Shown: positions 16,670 through 25,050, counted from the stretch's first letter. The stretch: 35,405 nt of DNA from an uncultured Clostridia bacterium (GCA_947625595.1 CANQOX010000008.1:1-35405); one strand, 5' to 3'. Made by a program: numbers and translations. The notes: a model not told the origin generated them from the sequence alone.

Positions 16670-17361
16670 GGGCTTTGGTCACGGGCGGAACGAAGGGCAT
16701 CGGCCGTGAGGTCTGCCGCCTCCTGTGCGAGAGGGGAGACCGCGTCACCGCGCTCTATTCGCGCGATGAAGCCGCGGCGAAGGCCGTCGGAAAACTGCTT
16801 CCCGACGTCGAATTTCTGCGCGCCGACGTGAGGGACGAGGAGGCGGTGAAGGCCGTCTTTGCGCGGTTTTCCTCGCTCGACGTTCTCGTCAACAATGCGG
16901 GCGTCGCCCTCTTCCGTCAGGTGCAGGACACGACGATCTCGGAGTGGGAGGACGTTATTGGCGTCAATGCCCGCGGAACGTTCCTGTGCTGTAAATACGC
17001 CGTCCCGAAAATGCTTGAAAGGGGCGGGGCGATCGTCAACGTCGCCTCCGTCTGGGGAGAGACGGGTGGAAGCTGTGAGAGCGTCTATTCGGCCTCAAAG
17101 GGGGCCGTCATCGCCTTCACGAAGGCCCTTGCAAAGGAGCTCGCCCCCTCGTCGATCACCGTCAACTGCGTTTCCCCGGGGGTCATCGACACTGCAATGA
17201 ACGACTGTCTCTCGGCGGCCGACAGAGCTGGCCTTTGCGATGAGATCCCGATGGGGCGCTTCGGCACGGCGGAGGAGGCCGCGCGCGCCGTGCTCTTCCT
17301 CCTCGACAGCCGCTATATCACGGGGCAGGTGCTCGGCGTGAACGGCGGATTTTACATCTGA
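16666..17361 (+). CDS. Short-chain dehydrogenase/reductase (FabG-like)
   Basis: A classical SDR of 231 residues. It has the cofactor loop TGGTKGIG at 6-13, NNAGVA at 76-81, and the catalytic triad S128, Y141 and K145 (YSASK). The C-terminal PG motif SPGVIDTAMN and the GRFGTAEEAA...YITGQVLGVNGGF end resemble 3-oxoacyl-ACP reductase FabG, but no fatty-acid genes are nearby. R13-type NADPH preference cannot be judged with confidence. Its placement as the last gene of the aro cluster, with a four-base overlap to aroK, is the only context clue and the substrate is unknown. A terminator-like hairpin follows. Confidence 0.88.
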   Translation: MRALVTGGTKGIGREVCRLLCERGDRVTALYSRDEAAAKAVGKLLPDVEFLRADVRDEEAVKAVFARFSSLDVLVNNAGVALFRQVQDTTISEWEDVIGVNARGTFLCCKYAVPKMLERGGAIVNVASVWGETGGSCESVYSASKGAVIAFTKALAKELAPSSITVNCVSPGVIDTAMNDCLSAADRAGLCDEIPMGRFGTAEEAARAVLFLLDSRYITGQVLGVNGGFYI

Positions 17362-17364
17362 CGC

Positions 17365-17388
17365 AAAGGGGGACCGCGCTCCCTTTTT
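17365..17388 (+). terminator. Probable intrinsic terminator after the aro/SDR operon
   Basis: AAAGGG (17365-17370) can pair with CCCTTT (17381-17386) around a GC-rich loop, and a T-rich stretch (TTTTTCT, then TCCTATTTCTG) follows at once. The stem has alternative registers with G-T pairs. The position just after the SDR stop codon fits a transcription stop. Confidence 0.6.
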
Positions 17389-17550
17389 CTCCTATTTCTG
17401 CATTCAATTCATGAAAATTGGCAATTTGCGAAGTATTATGACACACATAATATTCGATTTATGCCTGACATACTATTAAAAAAGACTGATTTTTGAAAAA
17501 ATTTCCTTCGAAAAAGAGGATTTTTTTCTTTTTTTGCGTAATAACTTGTG
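17389..17550. other. AT-rich spacer before dgt-dnaG-rpoD
   Basis: This stretch is markedly more AT-rich than the rest of the window and has runs of A and T near its right end (17480-17540). It must hold the promoter of the dgt-dnaG-rpoD-trmK operon, but I find no pair of -35 and -10 boxes with good consensus and spacing. TTGCGA at 17426 with TAATAT at 17448 is the best weak candidate. Confidence 0.4.
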
Positions 17551-18564
17551 ATGAAAGAAACATTTAACGGATCCACAAAGGAAAAAACTTATGCAAAGGA
17601 GAGGATGTTCCTCTCTCCCTACGCGGTGCGCTCCGAGGAGACGCGCGGCAGAATTCGCGAGGAGGAGCCCTGCCCCATGCGCACGGACTTCCAGCGCGAC
17701 AGGGACCGCATCATCTACTCCAAGGCCTTCCTCCGTCTCAAGAACAAGACGCAAGTCTTTTTCGCGCCCGACGGCGATCACTACATGTCCCGCCTCACGC
17801 ATACCTTGGACGTCTCGCAGATCGCCCGCTCCCTCGCCCGCTGTCTCTCGCTCAACGAGGACCTCACCGAGGCGATTGCGCTCGGCCACGATTTGGGACA
17901 CACGCCCTTCGGCCACATCGGCGAGCGCGTCCTCGCCTCCCTGAATCCCGCGGGTTTCAAGCACAACGAGCAGTCGCTCCGCGTCGTGGACAAGCTCGAG
18001 AAGGACGGCAGGGGACTCAACCTCACCTATGAGGTCCGAAGCGGCATTCTCAACCACACGCCGTCGGGCAGACCCGAGACGCTTGAGGCCGAAGTCGTGC
18101 GGTATGCAGACCTCATCGCCTACATCAACCACGACATCGAGGACGCCATCCGCGCGGGGTATCTCACGGCGGACGAACTTCCGCAGGACGCCGTCGCCAT
18201 GTTCGGGCGGCACACCTCGGAGCGGATCAATACCGCCATCATGGACATCACCCGTGAATCGGAGGGCAAACCTTACGTCCGTATGTCGGAGGAGAAGGAC
18301 AAGGCTTTGGGACAGCTCCGTTCCTTCATGTTCGAGCACGTCTATGAGCGGGCGAACAAGGTCATTCAGGAGAGCGCCGAGCGCATGCTGAAAGCGCTAT
18401 TTACATACTTTATGGAACAGCCGCAGGAGCTCCCTGTCCTCTATGCCGAGACGGCGGAGACGGACGCCCCGAGGGCGGTGTGCGACTACCTTTCCACGAT
18501 GACCGACCGCTATGCCATCGAGCTCTTCAATCGGCTGTTTGTGCCGCGGGAGGGGGGCGTGTAA
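17551..18564 (+). CDS. dgt: Deoxyguanosinetriphosphate triphosphohydrolase-like HD protein
   Basis: HD-domain dNTP triphosphohydrolases of this family split dGTP or other dNTPs into nucleoside and triphosphate. The 337-residue product has FQRDRDRIIYSKAFLRLKNKTQVF, H84 in RLTHTLDVSQIAR, the HD pair H113-D114 in GHDLGHTPFGH, and a later NHDIEDA aspartate. The start is uncertain: GTG at 17548, ATG at 17551 and ATG at 17605 are in frame, none with a well-spaced Shine-Dalgarno. I prefer 17551 because homologues carry about 20 residues before LSPYA. dgt directly upstream of dnaG and rpoD is a common Bacillota arrangement. Confidence 0.9.
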   Translation: MKETFNGSTKEKTYAKERMFLSPYAVRSEETRGRIREEEPCPMRTDFQRDRDRIIYSKAFLRLKNKTQVFFAPDGDHYMSRLTHTLDVSQIARSLARCLSLNEDLTEAIALGHDLGHTPFGHIGERVLASLNPAGFKHNEQSLRVVDKLEKDGRGLNLTYEVRSGILNHTPSGRPETLEAEVVRYADLIAYINHDIEDAIRAGYLTADELPQDAVAMFGRHTSERINTAIMDITRESEGKPYVRMSEEKDKALGQLRSFMFEHVYERANKVIQESAERMLKALFTYFMEQPQELPVLYAETAETDAPRAVCDYLSTMTDRYAIELFNRLFVPREGGV

Positions 18565-20342
18565 TGCAGGATTTTGCTTCCTTTATCCAGACATTAAAAG
18601 AGAGGAACGACATCGTAGACGTCATCGGTTCCTATATCAAGTTGGAGAGAAGGGGCTACAACTATTGGGCCTGCTGTCCTTTTCATCACGAAAAGACGCC
18701 CTCGTTTTCCATCAATGCGGCGGACAGGTACTATCACTGCTTCGGCTGTGGGGTGAGCGGGGACGTCATCGGCTTTGTGAAGGAGTACGAGAACGTCGAT
18801 TTCAATCAGGCTGTGGAGATCCTTGCCAAGCGCGCGGGGCTCGAAGTTCCCGCCCGCGATGAGAAGACGGCCGAGCTTGCCGCTCTGAAGAAGAAAAAGC
18901 GGGACAGGCACGTCGCCCTGATGAAGGACGCCGCGCGGTTTTATCTCGGCAACCTCTACAGCGGCAGGGCCGACGAATACCTCGCCTATCTCGCCAAACG
19001 CGGGGTCACGCCTTCGCTTGCGAAGAAGTTCGGCATCGGCGCCTCGCTCGATTTCAACGGCCTGCCCGCCCACCTTCTCGCCCTCGGCTACACGAAGGAG
19101 GAGTGCGCCGAGAGCGGCGCATGCGGCCTCACTGACGAGGGGCGGCTCTTTGACTTCGAGGGGGGAAGGCTCATCATTCCCATCATCAACAGCTTCGACG
19201 AGGTCATCGCCTTCGGCGGAAGGGTCATGCAGCCCACCGACAGGGCCAAATATAAGAACACGCGCGAGACGCTTCTCTTCAACAAGAGCAAGAATCTCTA
19301 CAATATCAACCTTGTGAAGAGGGAGAAACGGGCGGGGGGACTTCCCTGCCTCATTATGGTGGAGGGGTACATGGACGCCATTTCCCTCTATGCGGCGGGG
19401 TTCAGAAACGTCGTCGCGAGCATGGGGACTTCGCTCACGAAGGAGCAGGTCCGCCTTGCCAAGCGGTACACCGACACCGTCCTCATCAGCTATGATGGCG
19501 ATGCCGCGGGGCAGTCGGCCAACCTGAGGGGTCTCAAACTCCTCGAGGACGAGGGAATGAAACTCCGCGTGGTGCCCCTTCCCGACGAACTCGACCCCGA
19601 CGACGTCATCCGTCAGCGGGGCGCGGAGGGGTATCAGGCCTGTCTCGACGTCGCGATGCCGCTCATCGACTTCCGCCTGCACGCCGCGGCGAAAAAGTAC
19701 GACCTCTCGAGGACCGACGAGGTCCGCGATTTTGTCCGCGAAGCTCTCTCCGTCGTCAAGGATTCGGACAGCGAGACGGAGCGGGAGGAGCTGTTGAAGC
19801 GCATTTCCAAGATGGCGGGCGTCAGCCTCGGGGCGCTTCAGAGGGATCTCGAACGCCTTCCCGAGGGCAAGGAGGAGCCTGTCCCGCTTCCCACGGTGAA
19901 GAAGGAGGAGGGCGCGGGCAGCGCCGTCAAGGCGGCGAGATATGTCCTCTGCGCCTGCCTTTTGAGCAAGCCCTACGCGCTCAATTTCGACCTTTCCTCC
20001 CTCGAATGGGACATGGACGAGCACAGGACTGTGGCGGAATTCGTCATGCGGGAGCGGCAGAGCGGCAGGGTCAGGGCGAGCGGCATCTTTGACTATCTCC
20101 CCGAAAGCGGTGAGATCGCGTCCATTCTGAATCTCGACTTCGGCGACAATTTGGAGGGCGAAGGCGCGGAGAAGTACTTCCGCGACTGCGTGAAGACGCT
20201 CCAGAAGCACATGTATGCGCGGAAGATCGCAGAGGAACAGGAGGCATTCCAACGGGCACAGAGCGCAGAGGAGAAGAGAGAGATCCTTCTCCGCATCAGC
20301 GAGTACACAAAGAAAATGAAAAACATAGGAGGTATGGTATGA
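18564..20342 (+). CDS. dnaG: DNA primase
   Basis: Makes RNA primers for replication. The 592-residue product starts with a CHC2 zinc-binding domain (C38, H41, C59, C62 in [11 protein letters not shown] and HCFGCG). The TOPRIM catalytic domain has E267 in MVEGYMD and D311/D313 in SYDGDAAG. The last 140 or so residues would be the DnaB-binding helical domain. The start codon shares its A with the dgt stop TAA (TAATG). The upstream purine-rich stretch AGGGGGG is a weak Shine-Dalgarno, so translation may depend on coupling. Confidence 0.97.
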   Translation: MQDFASFIQTLKERNDIVDVIGSYIKLERRGYNYWACCPFHHEKTPSFSINAADRYYHCFGCGVSGDVIGFVKEYENVDFNQAVEILAKRAGLEVPARDEKTAELAALKKKKRDRHVALMKDAARFYLGNLYSGRADEYLAYLAKRGVTPSLAKKFGIGASLDFNGLPAHLLALGYTKEECAESGACGLTDEGRLFDFEGGRLIIPIINSFDEVIAFGGRVMQPTDRAKYKNTRETLLFNKSKNLYNINLVKREKRAGGLPCLIMVEGYMDAISLYAAGFRNVVASMGTSLTKEQVRLAKRYTDTVLISYDGDAAGQSANLRGLKLLEDEGMKLRVVPLPDELDPDDVIRQRGAEGYQACLDVAMPLIDFRLHAAAKKYDLSRTDEVRDFVREALSVVKDSDSETEREELLKRISKMAGVSLGALQRDLERLPEGKEEPVPLPTVKKEEGAGSAVKAARYVLCACLLSKPYALNFDLSSLEWDMDEHRTVAEFVMRERQSGRVRASGIFDYLPESGEIASILNLDFGDNLEGEGAEKYFRDCVKTLQKHMYARKIAEEQEAFQRAQSAEEKREILLRISEYTKKMKNIGGMV

Positions 20343-21394
20343 CGGTTTCCGACGAAAAACTCAACGAGCTCATCGAAAACTTATCCGAAAGCTATCGCAT
20401 GAAGGGGAGCATCTCCACGAACCAGCTCTGCAACGAGCTGGAGAAATTCGATCTTTCCCCTCAACAATACGATCAGATCTACAAGGCGCTTCCCGAACTG
20501 GGCATCAGCATCTATGACGAGGACGAACGGGACAAGGAGCTCATGGATCAGGCCCTCTCCGACATCGGCCTCGACGACCCCGTCAAGATGTATCTGAAGG
20601 AGATCGGGCGGGTGCCTCTTCTCTCGGGAGAGGAGGAGATCGAACTTGCGAGGCGCATGCAGGAGGGGGACGAGGCGGCCAAAAACCGTCTCTCCGAGGC
20701 CAATTTGAGGCTCGTCGTCTCCATTGCGAAGAGATACGTCGGCAGGGGAATGCTCTTCCTCGACCTCATTCAGGAGGGAAACCTCGGCCTCATGAAGGCG
20801 GTGGAGAAATTTGACTATCAGAAGGGGTTCAAGTTCTCCACCTATGCGACGTGGTGGATCAGGCAGTCCATCACGAGAGCCATTGCCGATCAGGCGAGGA
20901 CGATCAGGATCCCCGTCCATATGGTCGAGACCATCAATAAGCTCACCCGCGTCTCCCGCGAGCTGTTACAGCAGAACGGAAGGGAGCCCACGCCCGAGGA
21001 GATCGCCGCCGCGATGGGTATTGACGTCGATAAGGTCATGGAGATCCAGAAGATCGCACAGGACCCCGTCTCCTTGGAGACGCCCATCGGCGAAGAGGAG
21101 GATTCCCACCTCGGCGACTTCATCGAAGATGACAAGACGCAGACCCCCGGGGACAGCGTCGCCTCCATCATGCTCAAAGAACAGCTCTTGAGCGTTCTCG
21201 ACTCTTTGACCCCCCGCGAGGAGAAGGTGCTTCGTCTCCGCTACGGCATCGACGACGGCAAGCCCCGCACGCTCGAGGAAGTCGGCAAAGAATTCAACGT
21301 CACGAGGGAGCGGATCCGTCAGATCGAGGCAAAGGCCCTCCGCAAGCTCCGCCACCCCTCGAGGAGCAAGAAACTCAAGGATTTCCTCGACTGA
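20339..21394 (+). CDS. rpoD: Primary sigma factor SigA/RpoD
   Basis: The housekeeping sigma factor, 351 residues. Region 1.1 is short (about 1-75), region 1.2 begins [17 protein letters not shown], region 2 holds [19 protein letters not shown] and the -10-recognition stretch [17 protein letters not shown], and region 4 ends with [26 protein letters not shown], the -35-binding helix-turn-helix. AGGAGGT lies about 5 bases before the ATG at 20339, the strongest Shine-Dalgarno in this operon, which fits high expression. The start overlaps the dnaG stop by four bases, and its own stop overlaps trmK. Confidence 0.98.
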   Translation: MTVSDEKLNELIENLSESYRMKGSISTNQLCNELEKFDLSPQQYDQIYKALPELGISIYDEDERDKELMDQALSDIGLDDPVKMYLKEIGRVPLLSGEEEIELARRMQEGDEAAKNRLSEANLRLVVSIAKRYVGRGMLFLDLIQEGNLGLMKAVEKFDYQKGFKFSTYATWWIRQSITRAIADQARTIRIPVHMVETINKLTRVSRELLQQNGREPTPEEIAAAMGIDVDKVMEIQKIAQDPVSLETPIGEEEDSHLGDFIEDDKTQTPGDSVASIMLKEQLLSVLDSLTPREEKVLRLRYGIDDGKPRTLEEVGKEFNVTRERIRQIEAKALRKLRHPSRSKKLKDFLD

Positions 21395-22059
21395 TGGACA
21401 GGATCGCAAAGATCTGTTCCCTGCTTTCGGAAACGGAGACCTTCGCCGACGTCGGTTGCGACCACGGCTATATGGCAGAATATATGCTGAAAAATTGCCT
21501 CTGCCGCACGGCTTACATCACCGACATTAGTGAGAAGTGTCTCAAAAAAGCGGAGACCTTGCTCGACGGATACATTCGGGCGGGCAAGTGCATTCCCGTC
21601 GTCTGCGACGGCCTTGCGGGCGTGCCGAAGGACTGCGGCTTCGTCCTCATCGCGGGAATGGGAGGGGAGGAGATCGTCAGGATCCTCTCCGAGAGTTTTC
21701 TCCCCAAAAAGTTCCTCTTTCAGCCCATGAAAAATTCCGAAAAGCTCCGCCGCTATCTCGCCGCCCGCGGCGCGAAGTTGGAGCGTGACTTTACTTTTTC
21801 GGACGGAACGGCCTTCTATGACGTCATTTCGGGACAGTCGGAAGGGGGTGGGGCGTACACCGAGGAGGAGTTTTTCTTCGGAAGGGAAAATCTGCGCTCG
21901 CCCTCGGCCGATTTCATAGAGAAGTGGGAGAGTGAAGCCGCCAAGCTTCGCTCCTATCTTGAGAGGGACAACATGGCGGCACCGCACCGCGAGGATCTCA
22001 CCTCCCGCCTCACCCGCATCGAAACGCTCTTGGATAAAATCCGCCTTTCCGTATTTTAA
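21394..22059 (+). CDS. trmK: tRNA (adenine(22)-N1)-methyltransferase TrmK
   Basis: Methylates A22 of tRNAs with SAM. The 221-residue protein has the SAM-binding motif FADVGCDHGYMAEYM (17-31), a TDIS strand end (43-46), CDGL at 71-74 and the family-specific IAGMGGEEIVRIL (86-98). The ATG shares a base with the rpoD stop (TGATG). In many Bacillota trmK is followed directly by the nif3-like gene yqfO; here those two genes are separated by about 3.1 kb of accessory DNA. Confidence 0.94.
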   Translation: MDRIAKICSLLSETETFADVGCDHGYMAEYMLKNCLCRTAYITDISEKCLKKAETLLDGYIRAGKCIPVVCDGLAGVPKDCGFVLIAGMGGEEIVRILSESFLPKKFLFQPMKNSEKLRRYLAARGAKLERDFTFSDGTAFYDVISGQSEGGGAYTEEEFFFGRENLRSPSADFIEKWESEAAKLRSYLERDNMAAPHREDLTSRLTRIETLLDKIRLSVF

Positions 22060-22500
22060 TTAAAAATTGAAAATTGAGGCGGGGGATTAGAATGCTCTCG
22101 CTGTCCCTCTCATTTACCCCCTCCATGGGAGGGGGGGTAGGGGGTGGGTCACCGCATTCTCGCTGCCCCTCATAGGGGAAGTCCCCCGTAGGGGGAAAGG
22201 GGTTTTAATTCTAATCACACGTCACCCTGAGCTTGTCGAAGGGTCACCGCAGCAAGAATAAGGTGATGGTTCGACTTCGCTCACCATGACACAATCAGAA
22301 CAAACCCCTCTGTCTCGGCTACGCCTCGACATCTCCCCTAAAAGGGGCGACAAGAGTAAACTGCTCATTCTGCCCCGCCCGCACGTTCTTTATGGCGTCG
22401 AAGGGCGGCACGAGCAGCATAGCCGCGAAGTAGGCCCCAGAGGGGCTGAAGGATTCCCTGAACGAAGTTATCCACTTCATCTCATTTCAAAAATTTCTTG
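22060..22500. repeat. Repeat island upstream of the TIR-LRR gene
   Basis: About 440 bases with no credible gene, made of small palindromes: CCCCCTCC/GGAGGGGG (22117-22135), CCCCT-CAT-AGGGG and TCCCCC/GGGGGA near 22166-22196, CACCCT...AGGGT near 22223-22243, GGTGA...TCACC near 22262-22285, and CCCCT/AGGGG near 22336-22347. The 22 bases at 22312-22333 match 10923-10944 in inverted orientation. A 74-codon open frame here (22286-22510) has no homologous look and no Shine-Dalgarno and was not called. Confidence 0.75.
22111..22156 (+). repeat. Direct repeat A, copy 1 (left flank of TIR gene)
   Basis: This segment, from CATTTACCCCCTCC through GGGTCACCGCAT, recurs in the same orientation at 24979-25025; the two differ only in the lengths of two G runs (7 and 5 here, 6 and 6 there). 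It contains a perfect 8-bp stem CCCCCTCC/GGAGGGGG with loop ATG. A third, more diverged copy is at 35309-35345. Confidence 0.85.
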
Positions 22501-22520
22501 GAAAAATTAGTACCATACTA

Positions 22521-22549
22521 TTGACAGATGTAAATCATGCTGTTATAAT
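22521..22549 (+). promoter_or_regulatory. Consensus sigma-A promoter of the TIR-LRR gene
   Basis: TTGACA (22521-22526) and TATAAT (22544-22549) are both perfect and separated by 17 bases, with TGT before the -10 giving an extended -10 element. Transcription should begin near 22556, leaving an untranslated leader of about 54 bases. The leader ends in AAAGGAGGA (about 22592-22600), a strong Shine-Dalgarno 10 bases before the ATG. Confidence 0.9.
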
Positions 22550-22609
22550 TGTAGCACAATCATTATAAAGGGACTATATCCCGATCAAAACAAAGGAGGA
22601 AACATTCTC

Positions 22610-24892
22610 ATGTTTCAATGTAAGAATTGTGGGCGCAACCTTGACGCAGAATTGGAAAATGCGCGGAACGGCGTTGTGATCTGTCCCGCCTGCATGAGCC
22701 GTTGGCCCGTTCCTGCGGCGGCGACGCCGACGGAAGCCAAGATCCTTCTCAGCCAAGGGGAATTGTTCCTCGACACCTGTCACTTCGACGAGGCAAAGAC
22801 GGCGTACGAGAAGGCGGCAAAACTTGCTCCCGAGGAAGCCGAGGCGTACTTTGGCATGGCTCTTGCCGCTTTTAAGGTACAATATCTGAAAGATGAGGAG
22901 AAAAAACGTCTCCAACCGATCTGTTATAAGTTCACCCAAAGCGTTTTCTCCGAGGATAAAAATTATTTGAGAGCCTTGGAACTTGCGTCGGAGGAGAAAA
23001 AGAAGGTTTATCAGACAAAGGCGCGGGAGATCGACGCAATCAGGGAAGAATTCTGCCGCTTGAAGCAAGAGGGAGTCAATTACGACTGTTTCCTCTGCGT
23101 CAAGGTCGGTGACAATCATGGCGGAAACACGCAGGATAATACCGATGCATCGAACCTCAATTCCTACTTAACGACGAGAGGTTATCACACTTTCTACTCG
23201 GAAGTGGATGCACGCGGTCGAGTGGGTGAGGAGTATGAGGCCATCATTCTCTACGCACTCTACACTTCGAAGTGTATGCTGGTTATTTGCTCGAATAAAG
23301 CATATCTTGAGACCGATTGGATGAAGAATGAGTACATGCGGTTTGCAAAAATGATCGCAGACGAAGATAAGGAGCGCGATGCGATCGCGATCGTGTTCCG
23401 AGGCGAGGTCATTGAACATTTACCTGGAAGGGAGGGAAAACTACAGGGAGTAGATCTTGCCCGCCCTGACGCATATGCCTTGATTGAGGAGTATATAAAG
23501 AAGCATACGTCGGGGGGCAAGGGACCGATTGGAGCAAAACTGTATTTCTGTCCAAAATGTGGGACGCCGAATGATGAAACGGAGAAAAAATGCACCGAGT
23601 GCGGGACCTCCGCTGCCTATTTCATCACGCGCGAGGAATTCCAGAGGCGCGAAGCCGAACGGAAAGCGGCCGAGGCCGAGCGGAAAGAGAAGGAGCGCAT
23701 CGACGAGGAAAAGCGGAAAGCCGAAGCAAGGGCGAAAGCCGAGGCAGAAGCAAGAGCAAGGGCAAGAGCTGAGGCCGAAGCAAAGGCAAGAGCCGAGGAA
23801 GAAGCAAGAGTAAAGGCGAAAGCCGAGGCCGAGCGGAAGAAGCGGGAAGAGATAATAGTAAAGCCGTGGCTTGCGCCCGACTATCCTACGCTTGAAAATT
23901 ATGATAGAGATAAATTTGAAATAGAAGGCACATCGCTGATAAAATATAATGGATATGAATCAATTGTAGAAATTCCCAAGGGTGTGACATCGATTGGAAA
24001 CTGTGCGTTCATGGATTGCACTTCGCTTACGAGCATCACAATTCCCGACAGCGTGGCCTCAATTGAAGAGTATGCGTTTTGGGGCTGCATCGCGCTTGAA
24101 AGCATTACCATTCCAGACGGCGTGAAGGAAATAGAGGAGGGCGTGTTTTGTGATTGCCGTTCGCTTCCGAGCATTACCATTCCCGACAGCGTGAAATCGA
24201 TTGGACAGTGGGCGTTTAGTAATTGCAGTTCGCTTGAAAGTATTGAGATTCCAAACCGAACGAGGTCGATGAGGACGATTGAGTGGTATGCGTTTTCGGG
24301 TTGCAGTTCGCTTCCGAGCATTACCATTCCCGACAGCGTGACCTCGATTGGAAAATCTGCGTTCGAGGGTTGTAGAAAATTAATCATTTATTGCAAAAGA
24401 AGCGACAAGCCCCAAGGATGGCATGAGGAATGGAATCCCGATGATTGCCCCGTAATATGGGGTTATAACAATTCGGCACGCACATTCAAATCCGCGTCTG
24501 ATGAAAAAGATGAGACCGTGAGGAGGACAGAAGAGGAGCGCAAAAAGCAAGAGGAGATAAAAACAAAGCCGTGGCTTGCGCCCGACTATCCCACGCTCAA
24601 GGCTTACGATAAAACCGTGTTTGAGATTAAAGGGACAACGCTGATAAAATATAAGGGAAAAGGTTCAACTGCAGAAATTCCCAAGGGCGTGACCTCGATC
24701 GGAGATTGGGCGTTTTGGGATTGCATTTCGCTTACGAGCATTACCATTCCCGACAGTGTGACCTCGATCGTAGGGTCGGTGTTCTATACTTGCAGATTGC
24801 TGAAAGATGTAACGATGCCAAAGGGATTCAAGAATTATATAGAGAAAATATTCGGTAGCAACTACAAAACAATAACATTTACATTCATTTGA
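22610..24892 (+). CDS. Zinc ribbon-TIR-leucine-rich repeat protein, putative intracellular NADase/sensor
   Basis: This 760-residue multidomain protein has a CxxC...CxxC zinc ribbon (C4, C7, C25, C28), TPR-like helices (about 42-135), and a TIR domain (about 157-298) starting YDCFLCV and holding SKCMLVICSNKAYLETDWMKNEY. W237 and E241 match the WxxxE position whose glutamate is catalytic in NAD-cleaving TIRs. A second ribbon (C314, C317, C328, C331) follows, then a long A/E/R/K charged helix (340-414) and BspA-type LRR_5 repeats (about 436-590). A near-copy of the linker and first LRR comes at 651-738. There is no signal peptide, membrane segment or P-loop, so it should be cytoplasmic. Similar zinc ribbon-TPR-TIR N-termini occur with varied C-termini in gut Bacillota; function is unproven. 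DNA is visibly more AT-rich than its neighbours. Confidence 0.87.
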   Translation: MFQCKNCGRNLDAELENARNGVVICPACMSRWPVPAAATPTEAKILLSQGELFLDTCHFDEAKTAYEKAAKLAPEEAEAYFGMALAAFKVQYLKDEEKKRLQPICYKFTQSVFSEDKNYLRALELASEEKKKVYQTKAREIDAIREEFCRLKQEGVNYDCFLCVKVGDNHGGNTQDNTDASNLNSYLTTRGYHTFYSEVDARGRVGEEYEAIILYALYTSKCMLVICSNKAYLETDWMKNEYMRFAKMIADEDKERDAIAIVFRGEVIEHLPGREGKLQGVDLARPDAYALIEEYIKKHTSGGKGPIGAKLYFCPKCGTPNDETEKKCTECGTSAAYFITREEFQRREAERKAAEAERKEKERIDEEKRKAEARAKAEAEARARARAEAEAKARAEEEARVKAKAEAERKKREEIIVKPWLAPDYPTLENYDRDKFEIEGTSLIKYNGYESIVEIPKGVTSIGNCAFMDCTSLTSITIPDSVASIEEYAFWGCIALESITIPDGVKEIEEGVFCDCRSLPSITIPDSVKSIGQWAFSNCSSLESIEIPNRTRSMRTIEWYAFSGCSSLPSITIPDSVTSIGKSAFEGCRKLIIYCKRSDKPQGWHEEWNPDDCPVIWGYNNSARTFKSASDEKDETVRRTEEERKKQEEIKTKPWLAPDYPTLKAYDKTVFEIKGTTLIKYKGKGSTAEIPKGVTSIGDWAFWDCISLTSITIPDSVTSIVGSVFYTCRLLKDVTMPKGFKNYIEKIFGSNYKTITFTFI
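23861..23886 (+). repeat. Internal duplication in TIR-LRR gene, module 1
   Basis: The 26 bases encoding KPWLAPDYP are identical to 24566-24591. The similarity continues at protein level for about 55 residues: KPWLAPDYPTL, then FEI.GT.LIKY, then EIPKGVTSIG..AF, in residues 416-467 and 651-702. This indicates a duplication of the linker plus the first leucine-rich repeat. Confidence 0.85.
24161..24194 (+). repeat. LRR-encoding DNA repeat, exact 34-base copy
   Basis: The 34 bases encoding SLPSITIPDSV are identical to 24308-24341, 147 bases downstream. A further copy at 24728-24761 differs at two positions, and two more diverged copies lie near 24026 and 24094. Such close identity at DNA level suggests recent repeat expansion or gene conversion inside the gene. 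Confidence 0.85.
24308..24341 (+). repeat. LRR-encoding DNA repeat, second exact copy
   Basis: Identical to 24161-24194. Recombination between the two would remove 147 bases, exactly 49 codons, keeping the reading frame, so LRR number could change without breaking the gene. Confidence 0.85.
24566..24591 (+). repeat. Internal duplication in TIR-LRR gene, module 2
   Basis: Second copy of the exact 26-base match at 23861-23886. Before it lies a short charged helix (RRTEEERKKQEEIKT), so the duplicated unit repeats the order charged helix, linker, LRR. In this copy the LRR block is short: about two repeats before the protein ends. Confidence 0.85.
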
Positions 24893-24915
24893 TCGTTTGG
24901 GGAAGAGGGGAGCGT

Positions 24916-24962
24916 TGCCCACCTCAGTCGCCTGCGGCGACAGCTCCTCCTCGGGAGGAGCC
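24916..24962 (+). repeat. Hairpin repeat B, copy 1
   Basis: A 47-base unit that recurs at 35356-35402 with four differences. It forms two hairpins: GTCGCC/GGCGAC and CTCCTCC/GGAGGAG. Compared with the other copy, two of the four changes form a compensatory pair in the first stem (G-C here, A-T there), and the other two lie in the loops. Confidence 0.85.
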
Positions 24963-24978
24963 TCCTCGCTACCCCTTT

Positions 24979-25025
24979 CATTTACCCCCTCCATGGGAGG
25001 GGGGTAGGGGGGTGGGTCACCGCAT
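24979..25025 (+). repeat. Direct repeat A, copy 2 (right flank of TIR gene)
   Basis: Same orientation and nearly the same sequence as 22111-22156; stem CCCCCTCC (24985-24992) with GGAGGGGG (24996-25003), loop ATG. The two copies bracket the promoter and the whole TIR-LRR gene, about 2.87 kb apart. Confidence 0.85.
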
Positions 25026-25050
25026 CGCAACAATGAGATTCCTCGACTGC

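Noticed and set aside
18594-20252. 552-codon minus-strand frame inside dnaG
   Set aside because: Antisense shadow of a complete DNA primase; the product is a low-information, Leu/Arg/Asp-rich sequence with no recognisable motif.
22286-22510. 74-codon frame upstream of the TIR gene
   Set aside because: It consists of palindromic repeat sequence, has no Shine-Dalgarno and its product has no recognisable feature.
22610-24892. Reading the TIR-LRR protein as a BspA-like surface adhesin
   Set aside because: LRR_5 repeats do occur in surface proteins, but this one has no signal peptide, no anchor and an N-terminal zinc ribbon and TIR domain, which point to the cytoplasm.
22610-24892. Reading the TIR-LRR protein as a true NLR (STAND) immune receptor
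   Set aside because: No Walker A or B motif and no NACHT/NB-ARC-length region exist between the TIR domain and the LRRs; a charged helix occupies that place.
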